DNA of 38,911 nt from Chara braunii (lineage: Eukaryota; Streptophyta; Charophyceae; Charales; Characeae), in NCBI GenBank assembly GCA_003427395.1, contig BFEA01000034.1, positions 5,062,655-5,101,565 on the forward strand. Reading direction: 5' to 3'. The notes under the pieces are model-generated. The model was given only the letters and a program-made list of their open reading frames with translations, was not told the DNA's origin and ran no database searches. Position 1 is the stretch's first letter; each line of letters starts with the position of its first letter. Below are positions 1-9,186 of the stretch, one piece after another. A program made the translations under genes and the position numbers.

Positions 1-3
1 AGG

Positions 4-276
4 GTGGGCCACCCCCGCGGCGGGGGTCCGGGGGTCAAACCCCTACCCCGGCTTTGCCCCAAGGGGCCCCCGCCTGACAACCCTGGATGCAACGACGATG
101 AGACCTTTAATTGGTTACGAGAAATGGCAGTGCAATCTATCGATGATGAAGTGACAAAACTAATCAAGCAAAAGAAGAAAGTGGAACGGGGATCAATGTC
201 AGTAACCTCTGAGATCATCCTAATTCCTCCGATCCCTAACAGTTACACTGTGAAGGAAATAATTGATTGTCAATAA
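4..276 (+). CDS. Unrecognised open frame at window edge
   Basis: This frame is open from the window edge to a TAA at 274-276. The first 28 or so codons come from G/C-run DNA and look like chance sequence. From about residue 29 the translation is more protein-like, with an acidic stretch, a lysine-rich patch (KLIKQKKKVERG) and a proline-containing segment (ILIPPIPNSY). No family is recognised. It could be the end of a gene or transposon that begins outside the window. Support is open reading frame and composition only. Confidence 0.2.
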   Translation: MGHPRGGGPGVKPLPRLCPKGPPPDNPGCNDDETFNWLREMAVQSIDDEVTKLIKQKKKVERGSMSVTSEIILIPPIPNSYTVKEIIDCQ

Positions 277-315
277 TCAATATGGTATTGAGGTGGGAGG
301 AATGCGCGGACTGTC

Positions 316-681
316 ATGAGAACGAAAAAAAATTCAACAAAGGAAATCAAACAGCGAAGATCAGGATTTGACAGAGGTTCAGGTCTAAGTAAAGAGAAAG
401 TTGAGTGCCTTCTGAAATCATTGAATGTTTTAGGTAAGAGGGATTCTGAAGTATTCTCATATGAAAATGTTAAATATGAAATGGTCGAGAGTGGATGGAA
501 ACATGAACGATTCTATGTTTTAACATTCTACTTCATCGAGTTGGACACATATGATGTGAGGATCTATGTTCCCAAGGAAGGAAGAGTTGAGGCAGTGTAT
601 GGAAGATGTTGGGGATTTGTTGAGGAAGTTGTATTAAAACTTTTATTGGTTTTGTTGGTTTTCACGAATCCTTTGTTTTAA
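316..681 (+). CDS. Unrecognised 121-aa ORF
   Basis: An ATG-to-TAA frame of 121 codons, in the same frame as the ORF just upstream but separated from it by two stops. The N-terminus is basic (KEIKQRRSGF), the middle has balanced charge with aromatic residues (ERFYVLTFYFIELDTYDVRI), and the C-terminus is a short hydrophobic run (LKLLLVLLVFTNPLF). No motif is recognised. The frame is longer than most chance ORFs nearby and its amino-acid use is plausible, so it could be an exon or a transposon fragment. No splice sites or promoter were identified. Confidence 0.25.
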   Translation: MRTKKNSTKEIKQRRSGFDRGSGLSKEKVECLLKSLNVLGKRDSEVFSYENVKYEMVESGWKHERFYVLTFYFIELDTYDVRIYVPKEGRVEAVYGRCWGFVEEVVLKLLLVLLVFTNPLF

Positions 682-2088
682 CTGTATGGCCCTTTGAAAG
701 GTTAAAGCGTCACCGCCCCGGCAACATCTACGTCGGGCGAGATGGTTATGCCTTTCACCCTCAGCATAACTTCAATGGCCTTAAGCTCCCCCTGGTCACA
801 GAGCGAATGTCAATGTCGTCCCACCCCACCCTTCTAATAATAGACTTACCACCCTGAACCGCTGATCCCTCCTCTGAGTGAACCCCCCCCCCACTTCCCA
901 CCTGCCTCTAATTCAACCTTCCCCCTTTCGTTTGCAAGACCGCATCATAGCAAATTTGAACTACAACTTCCGAAAAAAATTCAAGAAATGAACGACTTCA
1001 TGCAAATTAAGTCCAACCTTTGGAAGTTTCCCAGATGCAGATCGAGTACAAGATTGAAAATCGTCCGCAACTTTGTGCGTTCCTTTAGAAATATCTTTTA
1101 ATTTGAAGACAAAATACGAATTTAAAAAACATGTAAAATATCATTGGAATACATCATCAACTGCCCCAAATAGGACTTTCGACCAATGCTATGAAAATTA
1201 CAAGTTGAATTATCCGACAAGAACTATCGTTGAGTACTTTTGAAACTTACAATAGATAACTAGAAATCAATCCCTAAAGAAAATCTTGAGAATGTAATTC
1301 GAGAATTCTTACCTATTTGTAATCAAATTTTCATGTAGAATTATCCTGCTAAATTTTCCATCAAAAATTGTAATTCAAAACGAGCAGATCATAATCAATC
1401 AGTGAGGACTATCAATTAAGAATCAAAGATGAATTCAACATGAATTATAAATTTTGAATTCAAACAGAAAGCGATTCTATCCCACGTGGGCCAGATCATA
1501 GTAGTACGTGATGAACAATCATACGAGCTACGAGAAATGATACCTTCCTTCCCCTCCTCCTCAACACCAACTTACCTCACCCCCCTCAAACCGTAGCCCA
1601 GCGTCTTTGGGGAAAGAGAGACACCCCTCCTCCCACTGCTAGTAATGAAAATCAATACACTGCTAATACCGAAAACTTCACCGGCCATCTCAAATCCTCC
1701 AAGGAGAGACAGAAATGGTGTGGCACCTCCTCACCAAGCCCGCCAACGAGTCACCACGCCCACGAATCTCAGAACCCTGCAATGGCAGATTCTTCATCGT
1801 TGTCTGCCGACTCCCTAGTGGCTTGTTTTGAGAAAGGACCTTGAGCAATAAGGGCTACAATCTCCCATCTGCACCTATTGTGACGAGTCAAAACCGCCGG
1901 CCCGGCAACACTGGAACAATGCTTGCTGGCTTGCCAAATGGTCACCCAATTGTGGTAGTGCGAGGACTCTTCCGTCCACTCCCTCACGGGGTTGCACATC
2001 CCGTGGCACCTCAAGCTCCTGCTGCCTGGCAAGATCCAACATCTGCTGGCACAACGGTCCCCCTTTGCTACCCATCTATTCTCATATA
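682..2088. other. Intergenic stretch, no gene supported
   Basis: C/T-rich DNA (about 700-950) passes into AT-rich sequence with many GAATT and AATTC words (about 1080-1480), then C-rich DNA. Overlapping open frames exist on both strands at 1769-2155. They overlap each other, show no motif and cannot be separated from chance. Confidence 0.4.
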
Positions 2089-3333
2089 TGTTACACGCCC
2101 ATATGGCCGATGTACATATATAGTGAGGAATCCGCAATGTGATGAAAAATACTGAACGGATAATGAAGTGCTAGCGGAATCTCAACAAGCAGTATACATC
2201 CTGATACATACAAAAATCGTACTTTGTGGTGCAGTGGCAGACTTAGATATAAGCCCTTACCTGACCGGGACCAACCTCCCTCACTTAGTACAAGACAGCG
2301 TAGCGAAATGCTAGAATACCAATGACTAGCCCAATCAATGTAACAGTTGCAATGTGGACCAAACATACATCATCCTCATCACAAGGTGCGAAGCGGGGGG
2401 TGGCGCTATACAAACGAAGACTGCGCCAGATTCAGACCATACACAAACGAAGAGGAGGAGATCAGACAAAGAAGAGGGGGAAGATGGGAATGTCGTTAAC
2501 ACCAAGACTTTGGTACAAGTCCCAGATAATCCCTCGTCAAATGTCTGAAGCCCAATGTCGAGTCTGGACCAAATGTCACGGATCCCGCTCTCTCGTAGTC
2601 TGCTGATGCAGTGAAGTCATAAAGCGAGAGGGTGAGAGGGAGATGGTGGACTGAGAACAAGAAGAAGAAGAACTCTCTCTTTCTCGCTCTCTCATGTGCC
2701 AGGTACTAACCTATGAAGATGGCGCTGTGCTGCAGGTACCTCGAAGACGAAGTTGGAGCTATGGCGATGCAGGTAAGTCTCCCAGGCCTCCGCCCAATCT
2801 CTCTCTCTCTCCAGTACTACTCTAACTCCTACTAGCGCCCAGCGCTGAAGACTACTGCTAACGCTACTACTACTATTGCAGCGCGCCTCCAGAGTGCTGC
2901 TGTCGAATCCTGAAGACTACCTCATGCCTCCTGAAATGCAAGTGAAGTGCCTGGGAAGTCCCTATGAACTACCTACAGCCTGCAGGGCGGGCCAATCTTA
3001 TATAGTGTTGGCCCGTCCAGGAGGTTGCTCTTGCCAATGCCAAAATGTGTTAGACCCTACCGTTGAAGCTTAAACAAAGGTTGTCATGAAAACAGGCCCA
3101 AAATGGCCTGTGCTAAACCCCTGGTCTAGTGCCTAAGTTTCAGGGCAGGTCGATCTTATGAGGCCCTGAAAATGGCCCTCCGTTTCAGGCTGAAAATACT
3201 CAGGGCCCGGAGGGCCCTGTTTTAGGCTGAAACGACACAGGGCCTGTAGGCCCTTGTTTTCAGGCTTTCAGGCTGAAAACGACACGGGCCTGAAAATGGC
3301 CCTTGCAGCCTATTGCAGGCGCAGCATGTAACA
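2089..3333 (-). repeat. 3-prime LTR of copy A
   Basis: A 1245-bp segment beginning TGTTACA and ending TGTAACA (a perfect 7-bp terminal inverted repeat with the canonical TG...CA ends). It matches 6269-8218 along its length apart from insertions in the other copy. The element polypurine tract abuts the right end, which fixes that boundary. The U3 part (about 3065-3330) is full of short GGGCC and GGCCC inverted repeats around the word CAGGCTGAAA. The five bases outside the left end are ATATA, and no matching duplication was found on the other side. Confidence 0.75.
2998..3004 (-). promoter_or_regulatory. TATA box of LTR A
   Basis: On the minus strand the LTR contains TATATAA, with GGGCCAACAC upstream and a CCAAT word (read as ATTGG) just downstream. 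The same arrangement is kept in the second LTR at 7764-7770. Position and orientation fit a Pol II promoter driving leftward transcription into R-U5. Confidence 0.5.
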
Positions 3334-3345
3334 CCCCCCCTCCTT
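3334..3345 (-). other. Polypurine tract of copy A
   Basis: The minus strand reads AAGGAGGGGGGG immediately before the LTR start TGTTACATG. This is the primer for plus-strand DNA synthesis in LTR retrotransposons. The identical 12 bases sit at 8219-8230 in copy B. Confidence 0.75.
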
Positions 3346-3349
3346 ATGA

Positions 3350-3978
3350 AGTCAAGTCGGGTCGAGGGGAAGCTGACGATCTCAAGGTGGAACCTGGACA
3401 TGGGTGCGACGTGCAGCCGAAGATACTGGCTTGCCTTGCATCTTGCGTTTGTAGAGTGCGAGAACATCTGGAGCTGTTGCTTGGAGTTCCACACGCGTCA
3501 ACCAATGGTCGGCTTTGTGGGTGCAGTACGCAAAGTGTACCAAGGAGATGATGTCGCCGACCCGACCGCTTGAAAACCGTCCATAGAGGGTGGGTCTCGC
3601 GATCGTCGCCCAGGAAAATCATCATGTTCCGCTAGCGCGTAAAGAGCCAACTTGGAGCCATGAAAAATCAGGTAGACGGGCAAGTGGGCGGGCACCTGAA
3701 TGGTGAAGGAAGGTCCTTCGAGTGCATCCCCAGGGGGTGCCACGATCGGCCAGGGCCCCATCCATTTGGGGAGGAGCTTGCGATAGTGGATGCACAATCA
3801 TACATCCTCGTTCTTCTTCTGTACGAAGAGAACTGGTGCTCCATATGGGGAGCTACCAGGGCGGATCCAACCCTTGTCCAACAAGTCATCGCGTTGCACG
3901 CAGAGGACTTAGCTCCTCCTCGCTCATGCGGTAAATGCAGTCTTTCGGCGGCACGACACCGGCCTCAAGAATGATCTC
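3350..3978 (-). pseudogene. RT N-terminus fused to integrase C-terminus, copy A
   Basis: The best-preserved frame is 3797-3498. It opens with the RT N-terminal signature (CIHYRKL, matching the gypsy CIDYRKLN motif) and runs straight into KWMGPWPIV and FTIQVPAHLPVYLIFHGSKL, the GPY/F module at the gypsy integrase C-terminus. The RT palm with its YxDD site, RNase H, and the integrase zinc finger and catalytic core are missing. The join lies near 3780, around a shared KL codon pair. Upstream the RT lead-in is frameshifted, and toward the polypurine tract the chromodomain-like tail is shifted into other frames. The same join occurs in copy B. It is a pseudogene that cannot supply RT or integrase. 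Confidence 0.7.
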
Positions 3979-4989
3979 CTAAGAGATCGGCAAATCTGGC
4001 ACCACACCGGTAGGTGCCTCAAAAATGTCGGTGAACTCGTCAAGCATCCACACCACACGGGGGTCTGAAAAAAAAATGTCTGTGGGTGAAGAGTCGGCTA
4101 CTGCGACGGTCCGTAGGAAACATAGGCCTATCTCGTCGGGCTGCTCGTAAGCGTAAGTAGCCCGGACTGACTTGGCCATCACCACTTGGCACCAAATCGA
4201 AGGGTGCGGAAAAGGAATAGTACACGACACTTCGGTGCCGAAAGGTTTTCGAACGGTAAGAGTCCGCCGGTGAAAGTTGACCGTGTGATCCGTACTTGCA
4301 AGCTGAGGCATTCCCAAAATAACATTGAAGTCCATGTCCAAAATGTCGAACGTCACCGATTCGCATGCATAAGGTGCAAAATACATTGGTACGGCCTCGA
4401 TGTAGAGGTCGATAAGTTGTTGCGTCCTTCCGTCTGCCAACTTGATCGCCATCGGGTTTGCCTTCCTCCGAACTTGTGCGCTAAGGTCAGCCTTTTGCAT
4501 AAAGGCCTGGCTCATGAAATTGTGAGACGTGCCGCTATCCAGCAAAGCGATGTAGGACGCTTGTCCAACTTGGATGCAGACATAAAGGAGCGGTGCATTG
4601 CTATCATCGTACCACTGCTTGCTTAACACGCCCCCCGACCGAAAGTATAAATGTGCTTGATGTTTGTCCTCGCTGATGTGGTGTAGCTGCAACTTGAGCT
4701 CGAACTTGTGGAACCATGGAATCGGGTCGATCTTTGTCGAATTGCAGAAGATCTCATGACCATCGAACTTTGGAGTCGTCTCGCCCTGTGCCGAACTTGG
4801 TGTGGCGGCGGCAGCAGAGTTCCGCTGCTCTAGTCGTTGCGTGGCGGCTTGTTGTAGCTTGGAGGAGTTGGCATCGAGGGCGGCGATGGGCCGTTGCTCC
4901 AGCTGCTGGAGGCGGCTGTTGAGTTGAGCTGATTGTGCGTCTGATCCGCGTCGTCGAGGCTGTGGATGTCCTCCTGTTGTGCAATGCAC
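3979..4989 (-). pseudogene. Gag-protease frame of copy A (336 aa)
   Basis: Residues about 20-70 are a Gln/Ala-rich coiled coil (LQQLEQRPIAALDANSSKLQ). They are followed by a gag capsid start (PKFDGHEIFCN, WFHKFELKLQLHHISEDKHQ), which then jumps into LSKQWYDDSNAPLLYV. The rest of gag is therefore deleted relative to copy B. A clan AA aspartic protease follows, with the active-site motif LLDSGTS, a flap region, and the C-terminal signature VILGMPQL. The last 100 residues are the protease-RT linker ending at a TAG, where copy B keeps an open codon. A frameshift near 4920 separates it from the gag N-terminus. The catalytic DSGT is intact, but the Gag deletion makes normal particle assembly unlikely. 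Confidence 0.75.
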
Positions 4990-5366
4990 GTTGCCAGAAG
5001 GTTCGTGACATGGGAGAAGAGTAGAGCGATCTTGCTTTCACTCTCTTCCATCTTACCATTCTCGACCTCGGCTTGCCAGTCCGCTGCCATTGTGAGCAAA
5101 GCTCGCGCTCCGTTGAATATCTTCTCACGTCGTTGATTTTGTTCTTCATCGGCAGCCTTTGTTGCTGCCTCGTCTTGCTGGCGCTGTTGTTCGATTCCCA
5201 ACAAACGTGCCTTCTCGGCGTCCTCTGCCTTCTTTTTCTCTGCGGCCGCTACCTCATCCTCCAGTTTCTTGGATTCGGTAAACAAAGCCATCATCCGGGC
5301 CTGATAGGCCTCGGCCGTTTCCCTAGGCTTCTGATCCATGCCGGCTGTTTGTAAGTGCGTGAGCAT
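4830..5366 (-). pseudogene. Gag N-terminal coiled coil, copy A
   Basis: This 178-codon frame starts near the gag N-terminus (TAGMDQKPRETAEAYQARMM) and contains a long charged coiled coil, residues about 20-85, rich in E, K, A and Q (KLEDEVAAAEKKKAEDAEKA). The true gag frame continues from about 4925 in the frame of the next ORF. Beyond that point this frame is only the shifted shadow. Gag of this type packages element RNA. The coiled coil is the feature that reminds me of Chara braunii elements. An upstream stretch in other frames (5370-5584) also looks gag-related, so more frameshifts are likely. Confidence 0.65.
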
Positions 5367-5406
5367 AGATCAGGCTCGAGGACTGCTGGTGTGGCATCCC
5401 TGCTGC

Positions 5407-5518
5407 TGACGTGGCACTGCTCGGTTGTTGATATGGCGCGACTGTCGACTGACGTGTCCTGCCGATGTAGTCTGTTGATGTGGCCTGCTGACGTGGTCTG
5501 CTGACGTGGTTGACGTGG
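5407..5518. promoter_or_regulatory. Cluster of TGACGTGG motifs
   Basis: TGACGTGG occurs at 5407, 5489, 5502 and 5511, with TGACGTGT at 5450 and degraded versions between. The core matches the ACGT-containing sites bound by plant bZIP factors. The cluster is a short imperfect tandem repeat of about 11-13 bp upstream of gag in element orientation, so repeat expansion alone could explain it. Confidence 0.3.
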
Positions 5519-5589
5519 CAACTCACCAATGTCGTCGCAGGGGATACCCAGAGACATAGAGAAGACCAGAGGGGGCAACAACATAGGTT

Positions 5590-6268
5590 GGAAGGGGTGG
5601 GTGGGGTAGATCGCCCAGATAAGGAGCCACTAATAAAAAAGAAAAGTTTGAACTTTGCAACAAAATTTGAGAGACAAAAAAGATACTCGTTTGCAAGTTT
5701 GGTAGGCCTCCAAATTCCCCCTGAAGTGCCAATGAGGAAAAAATTTCAAACTTTCATACTGCAAATGATTATCCAATAACAAAATTCCGAAAATAAAATA
5801 CAAAAAAAATATTCGTAGTTACTCAGATGAGAGTACGCGCAGTTTCGAAAATGATAATTGCAAACGGGATTTCCCATAACGTTTTCAAATCTCGAAAAAC
5901 GAATGAAAACAAAAAATAAAAATAAAAAATTCCGGATAAATAACGGGAAATTGCAAAAGGAAATTGAAATTTCCGAAAAAAAAATATTTCGGATTTCCAA
6001 CAACTGAATTTCGAATTTTCCGAAGAAAAACGAAAACGGAAATTTCAGGTGTTGTGCTATTGCGATTTTCCACAAGAGAAACAGCGGGAAAACAAAATCC
6101 AAGAAAAGGAAAAAAAAGTTCAATATTCGGCAGTTAGGTCAGAATCGTGATTTTAGGGCTAATTACTATGCTCTAATCATCAAACAATCAAAACTAATTA
6201 ACTGCTTAGTCCCCACACACGTGTCAGATCAACCTCTCCTGATTCACGTGCGGTGTTCCGATACGAAC
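5590..6268. other. AT-rich stretch between copy A gag and second LTR
   Basis: About 680 bp of A-rich sequence with many overlapping GAAATTTCCG and CGGAAA words, giving phenylalanine-rich frames on the minus strand that are compositional. If the second LTR is the 5-prime LTR of copy A, this is its leader. No primer-binding site beginning TGG was found next to 6268. Confidence 0.4.
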
Positions 6269-7052
6269 TGTTACATGTCCATTTGGGCGATGTACATATA
6301 CAACCAAGAATCCGTAATATGATGAAAAGGATTGAATGGACAATTTAGTGCTATTGGAATCTCAACAAGCAGAGTACATCCTGATACATACAAAAATGAC
6401 ACTTTGTAGCGCAGTGGAAGACTTAGATATAAGCCCTGACCTGACCGGGACCGACCTCCCTCACGTAGTACACGACAGCGTAGCGAAATGCTAGAATACC
6501 AATGACTAGCCCAATCAATGATGCAATGCGGACCAAACATACACCATCCTCATCACAAGGTGTGAAGGGGGGTCTAGCGCTACACAAAGGAAGACCGCGC
6601 CAGGTCCAGACCATCACAGACGAAGCGGAGGAGATCAGACGAAGAAGAGGGGGAAGATGGCAATGTCGTGAACACCAAGTCTTCGGTACAAGTCCCAGAT
6701 AATCCCTCGTCAAATGTCTGAAGCCCAATGTCGAGTCTGGACCAAATGTCACGGATCCCGCTCTGTCGTAGTCTGCTGATGCAGTGAAGTCAAGGAGCGA
6801 CAGGGTGAGAGGGAAATGGTGGACTGAGAACAGGAAGGAAAAAAACTTTCTCTCTCTCTCTATCATGTGCCAGATACTAACCTGTGAAGATGGCGGTGTG
6901 CTGCAGGTACCTCAAAGATGAAGCTGGAGCTATGGAGCGGCAGGTAAGTCACCCTGGCCTCTGCCCAATCTCTCTCTCTCTCCAGTACTACTCTAACTCT
7001 TATTAGCGCCCAATGCTGAAGACTACTGCTAACGCTACTACTACTACTACTG

Positions 7053-7636
7053 CAGAGAGATGGTTAACGGGTGCATATATTTTCATGTCTCCTTTCAAGG
7101 CAGTTCAACCACTTTAGGTTACTACACCACTTTCAGATTGTGTGTGAATCTATACATGGGGTTGTTTGAAACCGCGTTCAGGCAGTTTAGCTGCTTCAGG
7201 TTTATACACCACTTTCAGATTGTCTACAGATCCATTGCAAATGGTGGGATGCGGGTACCTGAAACCCCTTTCAGAAGCTTCTGCCACTTTAGCGGTCTCA
7301 GGTCCCCACCTGAGATTCCTGAAATGACCTGAAGTGGCTGAAGCTTCTAAAAGGGGTTTCAGGTTCCCCCATCCAACCATTTGGATGGGGGTACCTGAAA
7401 CCCCATTCAGAAGCTTCATCCACTTCAGCGGTTTCAGGTCCCCACCTGAAATTCCTGAAACGACCTGAAGTGGCTGAAAAAACAGGCAAAAAAAAAAAAA
7501 AAAAAAAAAAAACCCATAAAACTTGTCCTTCAAACCACCCGAAACTTCTTAAATGACATGAAGTGTTTTTAGGCCATTTCAGCGGTTTCAGATCACTTCA
7601 GAATCTTTCATTCTGAAATTTCAGGTGGCCCGCTAG
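7053..7636. mobile_element. hAT-like non-autonomous insertion in the LTR
   Basis: The LTR at 2089-3333 has an undisturbed site reading TACTATTG then CAGCGC. In this LTR the site is split: TACTACTG (7045-7052) lies on the left and TAATACTG (7637-7644) then TAGCGC on the right. That is an 8-bp target-site duplication with one mismatch, the length typical of hAT elements. The left end reads CAGAGATGGTTAACGGGTGC, close to the hAT-type end CAGGGATGG...CGGGT. The right end (CTAGCGGGCCACC on the minus strand) is less alike. The interior has no transposase, but two roughly 100-bp direct repeats (7243 and 7384), a long hairpin and an A-run (7488-7512). Confidence 0.55.
7340..7417. repeat. Long inverted repeat inside the hAT-like insertion
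   Basis: A 78-base near-perfect hairpin: GAAGCTTC, AGGGGTTTCAGGT and CCCCCATCCAA on the left are mirrored by TTGGATGGGGG, ACCTGAAACCCC and GAAGCTTC on the right, around a loop of a few bases. Confidence 0.7.
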
Positions 7637-7763
7637 TAATACTGTAGCGCTACTCCAAAGTGCTGCTGCCGAATCCCGAAGACTACCTCTTGCCTGCTGA
7701 ACTGCATGTGAAGTGCCTGGGAAGTTCCTATGAGCTACCTGCAGCCTACAGGGCGGGCCAATC

Positions 7764-7770
7764 TTATATA
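7764..7770 (-). promoter_or_regulatory. TATA box of LTR B
   Basis: TATATAA on the minus strand in the same context as in the LTR of copy A (GGGCCAACAC upstream, CCAAT-type word downstream). Confidence 0.5.
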
Positions 7771-7827
7771 GTGTTGGCCCGTCCAGGAGGCTGCTTTTGC
7801 CAATGCCAAAACGTGCCAGACCCTGGC

Positions 7828-7961
7828 GTTGAAGCTTAAACAAAGGTTGTCTTGAAAACAGGCCCAAAATGGTCTGTGCTAAAACCCTGGTCTGGTTGAA
7901 GCTTAAACAAAGGTTGTCTTGAAAACAGGCCCAAAATGGTCTGTGCTAAAACCCTGGTCTG
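7828..7961. repeat. Exact 67-bp tandem duplication in LTR B
   Basis: The 67 bases at 7828-7894, starting GTTGAAGCTTAAACAAAGG, are repeated without change at 7895-7961. The LTR of copy A has one copy, so the event is recent and specific to this LTR. Confidence 0.8.
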
Positions 7962-8218
7962 GTGCCTAAGTTTCAGGGAAGTCGATTTTATGAGGGGCTG
8001 AAAATGGTCCTCCGTTTCAGGCTGAAAATAATCAGGGCCTGGAGGGCCCTGTTTTAGCCTTTAGGTTGACACGACACAGGGCCTGTAGGCCCTTGTTTTC
8101 AGGCTTTCAAACTGAAACGACACAGGGCCTGTAGACCCTTGTTTTCAGGCTTGCAGGCTGAAAACGACACGGGCCTGAAAATGGCCTGTGCACCCTATTG
8201 CAGGCGTAACATGTAACA

Positions 8219-8230
8219 CCCCCCCTCCTT
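8219..8230 (-). other. Polypurine tract of copy B
   Basis: The minus strand reads AAGGAGGGGGGG directly before LTR B, identical to the tract in copy A. Confidence 0.75.
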
Positions 8231-8279
8231 ATGAAGTGAAGCCGGGTCGAGGGCAAAGCTGTTGATCTGAAGGTGGAAC

Positions 8280-8465
8280 CTAGACGCGGGTGTGACGTGG
8301 AGCCAAAGATACCGGCTTGCCTTGCATCTTGCTTTCGTAGCATGCGAGAACATCTGGAGCTGTTGCTTGAAGTTGCGCATGGGTCAACCAACGGTCGACT
8401 TTGTGGGTGCCGTACGCAAAGTGTACTAAGGAGATGATGCCGCCGACCTCTTGAAAACCGTCCAT
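8280..8465 (-). pseudogene. Chromodomain-like tail of copy B
   Basis: This frame (MDGFQEVGG..., YGTHKVDRWLTH, KMQGKPVSLAP) corresponds to the region after the GPY/F module where many plant gypsy elements carry a chromodomain. The words QEV, HKVDRWL and the spacing fit a degraded chromodomain, which in intact elements targets integration to chromatin. It is one frame off the preceding fragment, so at least one frameshift separates them. Confidence 0.45.
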
Positions 8466-8477
8466 AGAGGGTGGGTC

Positions 8478-8897
8478 TCACGATCGTCGCCCGGGAAAAC
8501 CATCATGTTCCGCTGGCATGGAAAGAGCCAACTTGGAACAATGAAAGACCGGGTAGACGGGCAAGTGGGCGGGCACCTGAATGGTGAAGGAAGGTCCTTC
8601 AAGTGCATCCCCAGCGGGTGCCACGATCCGCCAAGGCCCCATCCATTTCGGAAGGAGCTTGTGGTAGTCAATGCACATTCGTAGATCCTTGTTCTTCTTT
8701 CGTATGAAGAGAATTGGTCCTCCATATGGAGAGCCACCAGGGCGGATCCAGCCCTTGTCCAACAAATCATCGCGTTGCCAGTGGAGGACCGTAAGCTCCT
8801 CCTCGCTCATGCAGTAAATGCAGCCTTCCGGCGGCACGACACAGGCCTCAAGAATGGTCTCGTGACTCGTGAGAGATTGGCCGATCCGGCACCACAA
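8478..8897 (-). pseudogene. RT N-terminus fused to integrase C-terminus, copy B
   Basis: This 139-codon frame crosses the deletion join without interruption. It reads through the RT lead-in ([42 protein letters not shown]) and then directly into KLLPKWMGPWRIV and FTIQVPAHLPVY, the integrase GPY/F module. RT motifs with the catalytic aspartates, RNase H and the integrase core are absent. The join lies near 8660 at the KL codons, the same place as in copy A. Because the fusion is in frame, the deleted form may have been expressed as a Gag-Pro plus short-Pol product in the past. Confidence 0.75.
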
Positions 8898-9186
8898 CGA
8901 TATGTGACTCGAAAATGTCGGTGAACTCGTTAAGCAACCGCATTACACGGGGGTCCGGAGACAAGTCCGTGGGTGAAGAGTCGGCTACCGCGACGATCCG
9001 TAGGAAGCATAGGCCTATCTCGTCGGGCTGCTCATAAGCNCAAGTANCCCGGAATGACTTGGCCGTCACCACTTTGCAGCGGATCGAAGGGTGCGAAAGA
9101 GGAATAGTACACGACACTTCAGCACTAAGCGTCCTGAACAGTAAGAGTCCACCTGTGGAAGTTGACCGTGGGATCCGCACTTGCAA
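8848..9186 (-). pseudogene. Protease-RT linker of copy B
   Basis: Matches the C-terminal part of the copy A gag-protease frame (AYEQPDEIGLCFL, AVADSSPT, LLNEFTDIFES, VVPDRPISHE). It lies between the protease ILG motif and the start of RT. Two Ns (9040, 9047) fall inside it. It is in a different frame from both the protease and the RT fragment. Confidence 0.65.

Larger units (their letters stand above)
2089..5590 (-). mobile_element. Ty3/gypsy retrotransposon copy A, non-autonomous
   Basis: Read on the minus strand, the order is gag coiled coil (about 5366-4830), gag-protease (4989-3979), a fragment of reverse transcriptase joined directly to the integrase C-terminus (3980-3350), a polypurine tract (3345-3334) and the 3-prime LTR (3333-2089). 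The RT catalytic core, RNase H and the integrase core are absent. There is one frameshift within gag, a second deletion between gag and protease near 4627, and a TAG after the protease region. The right boundary is uncertain. The LTR at 6269-8218 may have served as its 5-prime LTR. It cannot move by itself. Confidence 0.75.
6269..8218 (-). repeat. LTR of copy B, possibly shared with copy A
   Basis: A 1950-bp relative of the LTR at 2089-3333. Its ends form a 9-bp inverted repeat (TGTTACATG...CATGTAACA). It is longer because of a hAT-like insertion (7053-7636), an exact 67-bp tandem duplication (7828-7961) and an extra copy of a roughly 45-bp U3 word near 8060-8160. It directly abuts the copy B polypurine tract, making it the 3-prime LTR of B. 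Its position right of copy A also allows it to be the 5-prime LTR of A. Confidence 0.75.

Noticed and set aside
1769-2155. Overlapping ORFs on both strands left of the first LTR
   Set aside because: Three frames compete over the same bases, and none has a motif or splice support.
5746-6123. Phe-rich 125-aa minus-strand ORF
   Set aside because: It is built from repeated A/T words (TTTCC, GAAAT) and has no domain. Low-complexity DNA explains it.
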